Source: Sulfuritalea sp. (lineage in GTDB: Bacteria > Pseudomonadota > Gammaproteobacteria > Burkholderiales > Rhodocyclaceae). Taken from it: 64,000 nucleotides of DNA. Below are positions 36,257-46,939 of the stretch, in pieces. The position numbers were made by a program, and so were the translations under genes. The notes beneath the pieces are model-generated. The model saw nothing but the letters and a program-made list of their open reading frames with translations. It had not been told where the DNA came from and ran no database searches. Location: contig JAUXUK010000016.1 of NCBI GenBank assembly GCA_030680805.1, positions 1-64,000 of the forward strand, written 5' to 3'. The stretch's first letter is position 1. Each line of letters starts with the position of its first letter.

Positions 36257-36910
36257 TTAGTGCAGGCCGGCGATGTAGTCGGCCACTGCCTTGATTTCGG
36301 CGTCGGTCATCTTGATCGCAACCATGCGCATCATCTTGTTCGGGTCGTTGGCGCGGGCGCCTTCGCGGAAGCTTTTCAGTTGCGCCTCCGTGTATTCGGC
36401 AAACTGGCCGCCGATGCGCGGGTACTGGGCAGGCATGCCGGCGCCGGCCGGGCCATGGCACGCGGCGCAGGCGGGCAGTCCCTTGGATTGGTCGCCGCCA
36501 CGATACAGCTTCTGGCCGAGTTCGACGGTTTCGCGGCTCTTCGCAGCTTCGCCCTTCTGGGTCTGCGTCGCATAGAAGGCGGCGAGGTCACGCATCTGGC
36601 CCTCGTCGTAAGCGGCGATCATGCCGTTCATGATCGGGCTGACGCGCTCAGCCGGCTTGCCGTCGGCGGCCTTGAAGTTTTGCATCTGTTTGAACAGGTA
36701 TTCGGGGTGCTGTCCGGCCAGTTTGGGGTTGGCAGCCAGCGGGCTGTTGCCATCCGGGCCGTGACAGGCCACGCAGACGGTGGAGGCGACGCCCTGGCCG
36801 CGTGCGGCGTCGCCCTTGGGGGTTGCCTTGGGGGCATCGGCTGCCTGGGCGCCGAATGCAGCCATGGCGCACAACAGGGAAAGAAGGCAACTGAGCAGGG
36901 GACGCTTCAT
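36257..36910 (-). CDS. Diheme cytochrome c4
   Basis: A 217-residue periplasmic or membrane-attached cytochrome built of two class I heme domains. The signal peptide MKRPLLSCLLSLLCAMAAFG is cut near AQA-ADAPK. Heme motifs are CVACH (about residue 46) and CAACH (about 148), with distal methionines plausible in SPIMNGMIAAY and PNKMMRMVAI. It would carry electrons to terminal oxidases. The ATG at 36910 has GAGGAG 9 bases upstream. It has its own terminator and is divergent from engB. Confidence 0.94.
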   Translation of the reverse strand: MKRPLLSCLLSLLCAMAAFGAQAADAPKATPKGDAARGQGVASTVCVACHGPDGNSPLAANPKLAGQHPEYLFKQMQNFKAADGKPAERVSPIMNGMIAAYDEGQMRDLAAFYATQTQKGEAAKSRETVELGQKLYRGGDQSKGLPACAACHGPAGAGMPAQYPRIGGQFAEYTEAQLKSFREGARANDPNKMMRMVAIKMTDAEIKAVADYIAGLH

Positions 36911-37029
36911 GGACAAGAACTCCTCGGAAACCGCAGGATTCGGAAATTGTAAACCTGATATTCTATCCCAGCCCGTCCGATTTCTCCACGTCAGCCCGTC
37001 CCGGCGACGTATCTGTGAAGCATTCCCCC

Positions 37030-37647
37030 ATGTCAGTATTCCGCCACGCCACCTTCGAAATTTCCGTTGCCCAGCCCAGCGGCCTGCCCCCTCCCGCGGG
37101 TGTCGAGATCGCTTTCGCCGGGCGCTCGAATTCCGGAAAGTCGAGCGCCATCAATACCCTGGTCGGGCACACCCGTCTCGCCTTCGTCTCCAAGACACCC
37201 GGCCGCACGCAACTGATCAACCTGTTTCGCATGAGAAACGGCGCTGCGCTGGTCGATTTGCCCGGATATGGCTATGCTCAGGTGCCTTTGGCGGTCCGAT
37301 TGCAGTGGCAAGGCCTGCTGGAACACTATCTGACCTGCCGGTCCAACCTGGTCGGCCTGGTGCTGATCATGGATTCGCGGCGCCCGCTGACCGAACTCGA
37401 CTGGAAAATGATCGGCTGGTTCGGACCCACCGGACGACCGATCCACTGCCTGCTGACAAAGTCCGACAAACTCACGCGCCAGGAGCAGACCAAGACCTTG
37501 CGCGAGACGCGTGCCGCGCTCGCCGACTTTGGCGGGCAGGTCACCGTGCAGATGTTTTCCAGCCTGAAGAAGACCGGCATGGATGAAGCCGAGCAGGTCA
37601 TAGGGAAATGGCTGGACGATAACGGAGCGACGGCTTCAGGCGCGTGA
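37030..37647 (+). CDS. engB: Ribosome biogenesis GTPase EngB/YsxC
   Basis: A 205-residue TrmE-Era-EngA-EngB type GTPase needed for 50S assembly. G1 is FAGRSNSGKSSAINTL, G2 SKTPGRTQLIN, G3 LVDLPGYGYAQVP, G4 LLTKSDKLTRQE and G5 FSSLKKTG. The ATG at 37030 gives the family N-terminus (MSVFRHATFEISVAQPSGLP); a GTG at 37015 is also in frame. Confidence 0.95.
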   Translation: MSVFRHATFEISVAQPSGLPPPAGVEIAFAGRSNSGKSSAINTLVGHTRLAFVSKTPGRTQLINLFRMRNGAALVDLPGYGYAQVPLAVRLQWQGLLEHYLTCRSNLVGLVLIMDSRRPLTELDWKMIGWFGPTGRPIHCLLTKSDKLTRQEQTKTLRETRAALADFGGQVTVQMFSSLKKTGMDEAEQVIGKWLDDNGATASGA

Positions 37648-37689
37648 CGAAGGCAGCGAATCCATCCCGGCAGGGTTTTTATTTTTGCT

Positions 37690-37814
37690 TCGCCAAAATA
37701 AAAACCCTCGACCAAAGGGGAGGAGGTCGAGGGCGAAAACACCTTGAAATGTTCAAGGTACCCGCTCAGGGAGGTGAAGCGGGAGACAACGGGAACAAGG
37801 TCCGCCGCCATCTG
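37690..37814 (-). ncRNA. Candidate small RNA with two CCUCC loops and an intrinsic terminator
   Basis: Reading the minus strand from about 37814, three hairpins follow one another. CCCGCT-TCACCTCCCTG-AGCGGG is at 37783-37761, ACCTTGAA-CAT-TTCAAGGT at 37759-37741 and CCCTCGACC-TCCTCCCCTTT-GGTCGAGGG at 37733-37705. The last is followed by TTTTTATTTT, a textbook intrinsic terminator. Two loops expose CCUCC, complementary to the Shine-Dalgarno core GGAGG. Upstream is a promoter-like TTGAAC-16-TATCAT. The element stands alone between engB and hemB, is about 120 nt long and has no plausible protein: a minus-strand frame reads through the terminator into antisense engB. Function is inferred. Confidence 0.7.
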
Positions 37815-37820
37815 GGTAAT

Positions 37821-38891
<1,071 letters not shown>

Positions 38892-38913
38892 TTGCTGCCG
38901 GCCCTGACGCCAC

Positions 38914-40458
38914 GTGAAGCTATCTGCGCAACTTCTGGTTCGCAGCTTCGACGCTTTCATTCGTCGCCCGGCGTGGTGGCCGCTGCTGATCCTGTTCTGG
39001 GGCCTGGTCACGGTTGCCTCTTACAACTGGCACCTCCATGAACTTGAGCGGCATGCCCACACCATGGCGGCGGCGCGTGGCCGGCTGGTGTTCGAGATGG
39101 TCGAGACCACGCGGCTCTGGGCCGCGAACCACGGCGGAGTGTATGCGCCGGTAACAGCCTCGAATCAGCCCAATCCGTGGCTCGAGGCAGTGGACAAGAC
39201 CATCGCCACGCCGTCCGGAATAACGCTCACAAAAATCAACCCGGCGTACATGACTCGCCAACTCAACGACCTGATTGGAGCGCAGGGCGACCTGCGGGTG
39301 CACCTGACCAGCCTGAAGCCCATCAATCCGGCCAACGCGGCCGACGCCTGGGAGAGCGAGTCGCTGCACGGCTTCGAGGCAAGCCGTTCCGAGCGGATCT
39401 CGATAGTCGGCGCGGGCGCTACGGCGAGCTTTCGCTACATGGCGCCACTGGAAGTCAGGAAGCCGTGCCTGGAATGCCATGAAAAACAGGGATACCGCCT
39501 GGGCGACGTGCGCGGCGGCATCAGCGTCAGCTTTCCTGTCAGCTACATTTACGCCATCATCGATGCACAGAAGCGCGACTTCATGATCATTCATGTCGCG
39601 ATGTTCGCCATCCTCGGTTTGCTGGCGTGGGGCAGCCTGTTGATAACGCGGCGCAATCTGCGCGCTCTGGAGGAAGTGCGGGGCGAACTGGTCGAGAGCG
39701 AGAAAATGGCTTCGCTCGGGCGCATGGTGGCCGGCTTCGCCCATGAGGTGAATACCCCTGTCGGCGTGGCCGTAGGTGCGACTTCGCAGTCCCAGGAACT
39801 GGTCGCGGAACTCGGCCGACTGATTGACAAGGAAGAAGTCAGCGAAGCGGATCTGCGTCAGCGGCTGGGTCTGCTGGGCGAAACATCTGCACTGGCTCTG
39901 GCCAATCTGCGGCGGGCGGCGGCCATGGTGCAAAGCTTCAAGCGCACGGCGGTCGACCAGACATCCGAGGCGGAGCGCGATTACGATCTTGCTGAAGTGA
40001 TCGATGACGTCAGCCGCACTCTATTCAGCAGTTTCAAGAACACCGCGATCCGGATCGCGGTCGAGTGTCCTCCCGATATCCGGCTCTATGGTTCTGTTGG
40101 CGCACTGGAACAGCTGCTCACCAATCTTCTGCAGAACAGCCGTTTGCATGCCTACGAGGATGGCAAGCGCTCCGGCGTAATTCGCATTCAGGCGCGAGCG
40201 GAAGAGGAAAGCGTCAGGATCGAGTTCAGCGATGATGGTGCGGGCATGGACGCCAACACGCTGGCGCATGCCTTTGAACCTTTCTTTACCACTCGTCGCG
40301 GCAGCGGCGGCAGCGGACTCGGGCTGTATATCACCTACAATCTCGTCACCCGGGTACTCGGCGGCACCATATCCTGCAGCAGCCGGCCCGGGCAGGGAAC
40401 CCGGTTTCTGATCGTGTTTCCGCGAAACCGCCACGCGAAGGACGTCAGCAGCTCATGA
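38914..40458 (+). CDS. Sensor histidine kinase with a c-heme-binding (Tll0287/DUF3365-like) periplasmic domain
   Basis: A 514-residue membrane kinase. Spans are near residues 22-38 and 224-245. The periplasmic part between them carries a CxxCH motif at residues 185-189 (KPCLECHEKQGYRLGDVRGG), as in Tll0287-like heme sensors. The cytoplasmic part has the phospho-acceptor H277 (KMASLGRMVAGFAHEVNTPV), N in LTNLLQNSRLHA, and the G boxes DDGAGMD and GSGGSGLGLYI. It probably senses redox state or a small gas through c-type heme. The GTG start is at 38914, 22 bases after hemB. The end overlaps the next gene by 4 bases, so the two form a two-component pair. Confidence 0.9.
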   Translation: MKLSAQLLVRSFDAFIRRPAWWPLLILFWGLVTVASYNWHLHELERHAHTMAAARGRLVFEMVETTRLWAANHGGVYAPVTASNQPNPWLEAVDKTIATPSGITLTKINPAYMTRQLNDLIGAQGDLRVHLTSLKPINPANAADAWESESLHGFEASRSERISIVGAGATASFRYMAPLEVRKPCLECHEKQGYRLGDVRGGISVSFPVSYIYAIIDAQKRDFMIIHVAMFAILGLLAWGSLLITRRNLRALEEVRGELVESEKMASLGRMVAGFAHEVNTPVGVAVGATSQSQELVAELGRLIDKEEVSEADLRQRLGLLGETSALALANLRRAAAMVQSFKRTAVDQTSEAERDYDLAEVIDDVSRTLFSSFKNTAIRIAVECPPDIRLYGSVGALEQLLTNLLQNSRLHAYEDGKRSGVIRIQARAEEESVRIEFSDDGAGMDANTLAHAFEPFFTTRRGSGGSGLGLYITYNLVTRVLGGTISCSSRPGQGTRFLIVFPRNRHAKDVSSS

Positions 40459-42011
40459 AGATATTGCGAGATCTGCCAGGGGATGAAGCAGGCCACGTTC
40501 GCGTGCCGCGTCAGCAACCATGGCTGGTGCTGGTGGTTGACGACGAACCCGATGTTCGCCAACTGACCACCCTCAATCTGCGCGGCTTCGAGTTTGCCGG
40601 TCGTCCTCTGCAATTGATCGAGGCAGGCTCCGCGGAAGAGGCAAGGCGCGTGCTGCACGAACAGCCCGGCATCGCGCTGGCGCTGATCGACGTGGTCATG
40701 GAGACTGACGATGCCGGACTCAAACTGGTCGAGTTCATTCGCGGCGAATTGCGGAATGTCATGATCCGCCTGGTGATCCGGACCGGGCAGCCGGGAGTTG
40801 CCCCCGAGCGTTACGTCATCGACAATTTCGACATCGACGACTACAAGGACAAGACGGAACTTACCGTGCAGAAGCTATACACCACGGTGCGTTCGGCGCT
40901 CAAGAGCTACCGTGACCTGCAAACCATCGAGATCAACCGGGCGGGATTGCACCGCATCCTGGATGTGACCCCGGAGCTCTACAGTCTTCATCGGGAAAAG
41001 CTCGAGGATTACTTTCACGGCCTGCTGCTGCAGATCATCGGAGTGTGCAATCTGGGCCGTTCCGGGATGATTTCGACCATCGATGGACTGGTGGCAACGA
41101 TGGAAGGAAGCGACATTCGCGTTCGTTCGGGGACCGGCGAGCTGGATGACGGTCCCGGCAGTGAATCGCGCCGCCGGGAGATTGCCGAGCTCTGCGCACA
41201 AACGATCCTGAAAGGCGAGCCACCGGAAAAGCTGCGCAGCAGCGCCCTGATCATCCCGATGCAGGTGCATGGCGAAACTCTGGGCTTCGTCTATCTCGAG
41301 GCGCACGAGAAGATTTCGACGGCCGACCGTGAACTGATCCAGATCATGGCCAACCAGTGCGCGGCCGCGCTCGATAACTTCTATCTGCATCAGAGCCTGG
41401 AGGAGTCCTACGACCAGGCGATCGATACGCTGGCGGAAGTGGCCGAGTTCAAGGACAGCGCCACCGGTGCCCATATCCGTCGCATCGAGGAATACACGCG
41501 CAGGCTCGCGCTTGAACTCGGTCTCGATCCCGCCGTGGCGGACGCCTATGCCCAGGCAAGCCGACTGCACGACGTGGGCAAGGTGGGCATTGCGGACAGC
41601 ATCTTGCGCAAGCCGGCCCCGCTGAGCCGGGACGAGTACGAGGTCATGAAGCGCCATACCCGCATTGGAGACACCATTTTGCGCCGAAGCCCGGCCATGG
41701 CGCTGGCACGAAGCGTGGCGCGGGCTCATCACGAATACTGGAACGGCTGTGGCTATCCCGATGGCCTGCGGGGCGAAGAAATCCCGCTTGAAGCGCGTAT
41801 CGTGGCCGTGGTGGACGTCTTCGACGCCCTGGTCAGCACGCGTCCCTACAAGGGGCCATGGGATCCTGACAAAGCGATTCTTCAGCTAACGCAGGAGTCG
41901 GGAACCCATTTTGATCCGGACGTCGTCCGCGCCCTGGTCGCGCTCTACCAGCGAGGCACATTGAACGACCTGATCGCCAGCGCCAACGACGACAGGCCGC
42001 ACGCCGGCTAG
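40455..42011 (+). CDS. Response regulator with DUF3369 and HD-GYP domains (c-di-GMP phosphodiesterase)
   Basis: A 518-residue regulator. The receiver domain (residues 22-150) has VLVVDDEPDVRQ and phospho-acceptor D79 in LALIDVVMETDD; a GAF-like DUF3369 domain spans about 155-310; the HD-GYP domain has H340, H372-D373 in RLHDVGKVGI, HH in RAHHEYWNG and G433-Y-P435. All key residues for cyclic di-GMP hydrolysis are present. The start overlaps the kinase stop, so phosphorylation by the heme-binding kinase should control c-di-GMP breakdown. This opposes the two cyclases elsewhere in the window. Confidence 0.93.
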   Translation: MKILRDLPGDEAGHVRVPRQQPWLVLVVDDEPDVRQLTTLNLRGFEFAGRPLQLIEAGSAEEARRVLHEQPGIALALIDVVMETDDAGLKLVEFIRGELRNVMIRLVIRTGQPGVAPERYVIDNFDIDDYKDKTELTVQKLYTTVRSALKSYRDLQTIEINRAGLHRILDVTPELYSLHREKLEDYFHGLLLQIIGVCNLGRSGMISTIDGLVATMEGSDIRVRSGTGELDDGPGSESRRREIAELCAQTILKGEPPEKLRSSALIIPMQVHGETLGFVYLEAHEKISTADRELIQIMANQCAAALDNFYLHQSLEESYDQAIDTLAEVAEFKDSATGAHIRRIEEYTRRLALELGLDPAVADAYAQASRLHDVGKVGIADSILRKPAPLSRDEYEVMKRHTRIGDTILRRSPAMALARSVARAHHEYWNGCGYPDGLRGEEIPLEARIVAVVDVFDALVSTRPYKGPWDPDKAILQLTQESGTHFDPDVVRALVALYQRGTLNDLIASANDDRPHAG

Positions 42012-42595
42012 GCGCGCAGTATCGGCCACTGCGCCGGCCAGCTGGCCAGCGGATCATCCTTGAAGCCGCTTTTGACGAAGCGCTGCCAGCGGCCCACGGT
42101 ATAGCAAACCAGCAGGTCGGCATGGGCGGAAAAATCGTGCTCGGCCGCCAGCGCGCCCTGTGCCGAGGCGACTTTCAGGCATTGCTTGAGTGTGGATTCG
42201 ATGCGATCCAGCAACTGGTTGATGCGCGCCTGCAGGCGCGGGTTCTCATGCACCAGCGCGTCGCCCACCAGTACCCGCGTCAGGCCCCGGTTCTTCTGCG
42301 CAAAGCGCAGCAGCGAGGCGACGACGGCTTCGGCCTGTTTGAGGCCGGATTCTTCCTTGGCCTCGATCTGGGTGATGACCGAAAACACGCCGCTCTCGAT
42401 GAACTCGATCAGCCCCTCGTACATCTGCGCCTTGCTGGCGAAGTGGCGGTAGAGCGCTGCCTCCGACACCTGAAGCTGCTTGGCGAGCAGGGCAGTGGTG
42501 ACCTTTTCCACCGCCGGGCGCTCCAGCATTTCGGCGATGGTTTGCAGGATCAGGAGCTTCTTTTCACCAACTTTTGCGGCGCGGGCTTCGTTCAT
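42008..42595 (-). CDS. slmA: Nucleoid occlusion factor SlmA (TetR fold)
   Basis: A 195-residue TetR-family DNA-binding protein that blocks FtsZ assembly over the nucleoid. The helix-turn-helix is TTALLAKQLQVSEAALYRHF, followed by ASKAQMYEGLIEFIESGVFS, close to known SlmA. The helical C-terminal domain ends LASWPAQWPILRA. The ATG at 42595 (MNEARAAKVGEKKLLILQTI) is preferred to the upstream GTG/TTG options. Position next to argB is usual for the family in this class. Confidence 0.9.
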   Translation of the reverse strand: MNEARAAKVGEKKLLILQTIAEMLERPAVEKVTTALLAKQLQVSEAALYRHFASKAQMYEGLIEFIESGVFSVITQIEAKEESGLKQAEAVVASLLRFAQKNRGLTRVLVGDALVHENPRLQARINQLLDRIESTLKQCLKVASAQGALAAEHDFSAHADLLVCYTVGRWQRFVKSGFKDDPLASWPAQWPILRA

Positions 42596-42655
42596 GGCGG
42601 GTCCAGTGATTAGGTGGTCAGAGTGAAGCGCCCGCATCGGAGTCCCCGTGACAAA

Positions 42656-42816
42656 CGCGCGCAGCGCGCTAACCAGTAATCCCCTGTGAGGGGCGAGGCG
42701 GGAATTCGCGACGCTTGCGTCGCGCCGCCGCAGCCGGCTGGCTGTGCAAAGCCAGCCGTGGGCCGCGTAGCGGAAGGGGGGCGGGCGACCAATTGGCTTT
42801 TTGCGTGTTTCATCTG
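42656..42816 (-). repeat. Dispersed ~150-base repeat, copy 2
   Basis: On the minus strand: CAGATGAAACACGCAAAAAG, GCGGCCCACGGCTGGC, AGCCGGCTGCGGCGGCGC, GCGTCGCGAA, CCCGCCTCGCCCCTC and ACTGGTTAGCGCGCTGCGCG. The blocks pair in order with copy 1 at 15475-15630. It fills most of the gap between argB and slmA; nothing else is seen there. Confidence 0.8.
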
Positions 42817-42851
42817 TGGCGAGAATCGCTGTGCGCGATAAGCGTTAGCAG

Positions 42852-43772
<921 letters not shown>

Positions 43773-43794
43773 CTACCGGCGCCGAAAGCAAATG

Positions 43795-43827
43795 GGGCAA
43801 GCCGCCGGAATTCCGGTGGCTTGCCCG
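43795..43827 (-). terminator. Strong hairpin after hsp20, possible terminator
   Basis: GGGCAAGCC and CCGGAATTCCGG and GGCTTGCCC form one long, nearly perfect palindrome with a single mismatched pair. It lies about 40 bases after the hsp20 stop. No U-run follows (CATTTGC), so termination may be Rho-assisted. Confidence 0.5.
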
Positions 43828-43830
43828 GTT

Positions 43831-43856
43831 CGCCGTGTCGCCAGCGCCGACTTTTT
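43831..43856 (+). repeat. Short dispersed repeat copy
   Basis: CGCCGTGTCGCCAGCGCCGA followed by CTTTTT, an exact consensus copy, between the hsp20 stop and the hairpin. Confidence 0.7.
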
Positions 43857-43864
43857 GCGGGCGC

Positions 43865-44278
43865 TTACTGGATGGTGATCCTGCGCGCCTGCGTGGCAGC
43901 CTTCTTCGGCAGCGTCAGTTCAAGCACGCCATCGGCGTATTTGGCGGTCACCTGTCCCTCGTCGATTTCCTGCGCCAACTGAAAACTGCGCGACACCTTG
44001 CCGAAATAGCGCTCGGTGCGCAACACGCGCTCGCCCTCTTTCACATCCCTGTCTTCACGTCGCTCGGCACTGACCGAGACGACGGCGCCATCAATGGCGA
44101 CATGGATGTCTTCCTTCTTCACGCCGGGGATTTCGGCATGGACCAGATAGCTGCTCTCCTGTTCCTTGACGTCGATTTTCAGAACAGGTGCATCAGGCTG
44201 CGATCCCAGATCGACCGGGCGCACGAAGAAGCCACGGAACAAGTCATCGAGTGGATCGCGACGGATCAAGTTGCTCAT
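43865..44278 (-). CDS. Small heat shock protein (Hsp20/alpha-crystallin)
   Basis: A 137-residue holdase chaperone. The N-terminus is MSNLIRRDPLDDLFRGFFVR; the alpha-crystallin domain (about residues 33-130) has IDVKEQESSYLVHAEIPGVK, ERREDRDVKEGERVLRTERY, FGKVSRSFQLAQEID and the closing GVLELTLPKK. The C-terminal RRITIQ carries the I-x-I anchor used in oligomer assembly. AAGGAG lies 6 bases before the ATG. A sigma-32-like -35 (CTTGAAA) is upstream. Confidence 0.95.
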   Translation of the reverse strand: MSNLIRRDPLDDLFRGFFVRPVDLGSQPDAPVLKIDVKEQESSYLVHAEIPGVKKEDIHVAIDGAVVSVSAERREDRDVKEGERVLRTERYFGKVSRSFQLAQEIDEGQVTAKYADGVLELTLPKKAATQARRITIQ

Positions 44279-44332
44279 TTCATTCTCCTTTTGAGTTGAG
44301 GGCCTCGTTCAGGCGGGAGGCCATGTAAACCA

Positions 44333-44359
44333 GATTGGTACCCCGAAGGAAATTTCAAG
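44333..44359 (-). promoter_or_regulatory. Weak sigma-32-like promoter of hsp20
   Basis: On the minus strand CTTGAAA (44359-44353) is followed 12-14 bases later by TACCAATCT, a partial match to the heat-shock -10 (CCCCATNT). The -35 is a full match. The rest of the 203-base divergent gap has no other clear signal. Confidence 0.35.
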
Positions 44360-44481
44360 CCCGTTCATCGCCCGCCCCTGCCATTCGCGCCGCGCGATTG
44401 CCGATTCGTCGCAGGGCGGATGACTTCGCCGCAACGCGTTTCTAGCATGGCCCCACATTCAACCAAACGGAGGTTTCCATC

Positions 44482-45054
44482 ATGCAAATCCTGTTGTCGC
44501 ACTGCCGCCTGTGGCTGCTGGCGCTGTTCATGTTTCCCCTCGCCGGATTCGCGGCTCCGACCCTTGCCCAGAATGCCGCCGACCCCGCCTTCGAGGCGGC
44601 GCTGGGCCATTTCAACCGTGCCCGGCAGGGCGAGGCGGATCAGATAGAAGCCACCATCGCGGCATTTCAGGTCGCGCCCGCCAACCCGGCGCTGCAGCCG
44701 CTGTATTCGGCGTATCTGGGTAGCGCCCATGCGCTCAAGGCCAAGGCGGCGTGGCTGCCGTGGAACAAGATGAAGCTCTCCGAACAGGGCCTCGATCACA
44801 TCGACCTGGCACTGGCCGCGTTGCGCCCCGAACACGACCGCGTGCTGGTGCACAACACGCCGGCGAGCCTGATGACGCGCATGGCGGCGGCGGCCACCTT
44901 CGTCGCGCTGCCCGACGGCCTTTTCCATCGTCGCGCCGGCGGCAAGGCGCTGCTCGCCGAGATCCGGCGCAGCCCGCTGCTGGCTGAAACGCCGGCCGGC
45001 TTTCGCGCCGAATTGAGCGCCATCGAAGCCCGCCTGCGGGAGACCGAGAAATGA
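44482..45054 (+). CDS. Secreted helical protein heading a Lol-like operon
   Basis: A 190-residue exported protein. The signal peptide runs to about residue 30 (LWLLALFMFPLAGFAAPTLA-QNAADP), with no lipobox cysteine. The mature part is alpha-helical with TPR-like character (FEAALGHFNRARQGEADQIE, PALQPLYSAYLGSAHALKAK). No named family recognised. The ATG has GGAGG 8 bases upstream. Its stop overlaps the ATPase start (ATGA), making it the first gene of the five-gene operon 44482-48964. It may be a periplasmic adaptor for the transporter (inference). Confidence 0.85.
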   Translation: MQILLSHCRLWLLALFMFPLAGFAAPTLAQNAADPAFEAALGHFNRARQGEADQIEATIAAFQVAPANPALQPLYSAYLGSAHALKAKAAWLPWNKMKLSEQGLDHIDLALAALRPEHDRVLVHNTPASLMTRMAAAATFVALPDGLFHRRAGGKALLAEIRRSPLLAETPAGFRAELSAIEARLRETEK

Positions 45055-45731
45055 GCACCGATACCTGCACTGTCCGCCTGACCGGCTTGCGCAAGAGCTA
45101 CCGTGTAGGCGAGGCCAGTGTCGAGGCCCTGAAAGGCGTCAGCCTCGATGTGCGCAGCGGCGAGATGGTCGCGCTGACCGGCCCGTCCGGCAGCGGCAAG
45201 AGCACGCTGCTGAACCTGTGCGGCCTGATCGACACGCCGGATGCGGGCAGCCGCGAACTGGGCGGCATCGTCATCGACGGCCTCGATGAACTCGGTCTGA
45301 CGCGCCTGCGCCGGGAGCAGGTCGGTTTCATCTTCCAGGGCTTCAACCTGGTACCGGTGATGACCGTGTTCGACAACGTCGAGTACCCGCTGATGCTGCT
45401 CGGCATGCCAGCCGGCGAGCGCAAGGAGAAGACGATGACGGCACTGCAACGGGTGGGGCTGGAAACCTTTGCCCGGCGCCTGCCCGACGCACTTTCCGGC
45501 GGCCAGCGCCAGCGCGTGGCGATCGCCCGCGCCCTGGTCAAGTCGCCGGCGCTGGTGATTGCCGACGAGCCCACGGCCAACCTCGATTCGACCACGGCGC
45601 GGCAGATCGTCGATCTGCTGCATGAACTGGCGCACGAGCGCAATGCCTCGGTGGTCGTGGCGACCCACGACGAGCGCATGAGCTCGCACTGCGACCGCGT
45701 GCTCCACCTGATAGATGGAGAACTGCAATGA
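45051..45731 (+). CDS. ABC transporter ATP-binding protein (LolD/MacB type)
   Basis: A 226-residue ATPase of the LolD/MacB/FtsE group. Walker A is LTGPSGSGKSTLLNLCGLID, the Q-loop GFIFQGFNLVPVMTVFDNVE, the signature LSGGQRQRVAIARAL, Walker B LVIADEPTANLDSTTA and the switch His in VVVATHDERM. It drives mechanotransmission-type transporters rather than conventional import. The paired permease follows with an ATGA overlap. It is a paralogue rather than LolD itself, because its operon partners differ. Confidence 0.93.
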   Translation: MSTDTCTVRLTGLRKSYRVGEASVEALKGVSLDVRSGEMVALTGPSGSGKSTLLNLCGLIDTPDAGSRELGGIVIDGLDELGLTRLRREQVGFIFQGFNLVPVMTVFDNVEYPLMLLGMPAGERKEKTMTALQRVGLETFARRLPDALSGGQRQRVAIARALVKSPALVIADEPTANLDSTTARQIVDLLHELAHERNASVVVATHDERMSSHCDRVLHLIDGELQ

Positions 45732-46939
45732 AATGGCTGATGTTTGCCTGGAAGAACGTCATGCGCAACCGCCGCCGCTCGCTGACGGCGATGCTGATCA
45801 CGGCACTGGGAACCGCGGCGGTGCTGGCCAGCGGCGGCTTCGCGCTATTCACCTACGAATCACTGGAGGAAATGACGGCGCGCGATACGGGCCATGTCGT
45901 CGTCGCCCATGCGCGTGGTTTCGACGGCGATGAAGACGTGCCGCTGCAGCATGGCCTGGCTGATTCGGCCGCGCTGGCGGCGAAGTTCGCGGCACTGTCC
46001 GGCGTCCGTGCCGTGGCGCCACGCGCGCAGTTTTCCGGCCTGATCTCCAACGGCGACAAGTCGGCGGTGTTCGTCGGCAGCGGCGTGGTGCCCGAGATCG
46101 ACTTTCGCCTGCGCGGCCCGCAGATGAACTTCATCGCCGGACAGCCGCCCGTGGGCAACGCGCCGCAGCCGGAAGTGGTGATCGGCAACGAACTGGCGCG
46201 CCTGATGAAAGCCAAGGTCGGCAGTTCGCTGACCCTGCTGGCCACCACTACCGAAGGCAATCTGAACGCAGTGGATGTCATCGTCAGCGGCATCGCCAGC
46301 GTCGGCGTGCCGGAAATCGACAAGCGACTGGTACTTGCCGATCTTGCTGCGGTACAGAAACTCCTGCTCAGCGACAAGGTCGGCACGCTGTCGATCTACC
46401 TGAAGGAAACCGCGGAGACGGAAGCCACCGCCGCGCGCGTCAGGGAAATGCAGCCCGGCCTTGCGGTGAAAACCTGGCGCGACCTGGCGGTGTTCTACCA
46501 GGCCGTGCGGGCGCTCTATAACCGCATCTTCGGCATCCTCGGGGTGATCATGATCTGCATCGTGCTGTTCGCCATGAGCAACACGCTGGGCATGGCCGTC
46601 GTCGAGCGGACGCGCGAGATCGGCACGCTGCGTGCCATCGGCACGCTGCCGGCGGAGATCGTGCGCAACTTCGTCTTCGAGGGCATGGTCATCGGCGCCG
46701 CCGGCGCGCTGCTCGGCATGTTGCTGGCGGGCGTCGCCACGGTGTTCCTGCTCTTCGCCGGGATCGAGATGCCGCCGCCGCCGGGGCGTTCGGCCGGCTA
46801 TCCCTTGTTCCTGAGTTTTTCGCCACTGCTGTATGGCGCGAGCGCCCTCGTGGTGATTGTGCTTGCCGCAGGCGCGGCATGGCTGGTCAGCCGCCGCGCC
46901 GCCAACAAACCCGTTACGGAGGCTCTTGCTCATGTTTAA
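45728..46939 (+). CDS. FtsX/MacB-like ABC permease (LolC/E-type)
   Basis: A 403-residue permease with the FtsX layout: one N-terminal span (RRRSLTAMLITALGTAAVLA), a periplasmic domain of about 220 residues, and three C-terminal spans from about residue 265 (LGVIMICIVLFAMSNTLGMA, GMVIGAAGALLGMLLAGVAT, ASALVVIVLAAGAAWLVSRR). ERTREIGTLRAIGTLPAEIV is the typical cytoplasmic coupling segment. It would extract or move a substrate at the outer face of the inner membrane. It overlaps its neighbours at both ends (ATGA; 8 bases). Confidence 0.92.
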   Translation: MKWLMFAWKNVMRNRRRSLTAMLITALGTAAVLASGGFALFTYESLEEMTARDTGHVVVAHARGFDGDEDVPLQHGLADSAALAAKFAALSGVRAVAPRAQFSGLISNGDKSAVFVGSGVVPEIDFRLRGPQMNFIAGQPPVGNAPQPEVVIGNELARLMKAKVGSSLTLLATTTEGNLNAVDVIVSGIASVGVPEIDKRLVLADLAAVQKLLLSDKVGTLSIYLKETAETEATAARVREMQPGLAVKTWRDLAVFYQAVRALYNRIFGILGVIMICIVLFAMSNTLGMAVVERTREIGTLRAIGTLPAEIVRNFVFEGMVIGAAGALLGMLLAGVATVFLLFAGIEMPPPPGRSAGYPLFLSFSPLLYGASALVVIVLAAGAAWLVSRRAANKPVTEALAHV

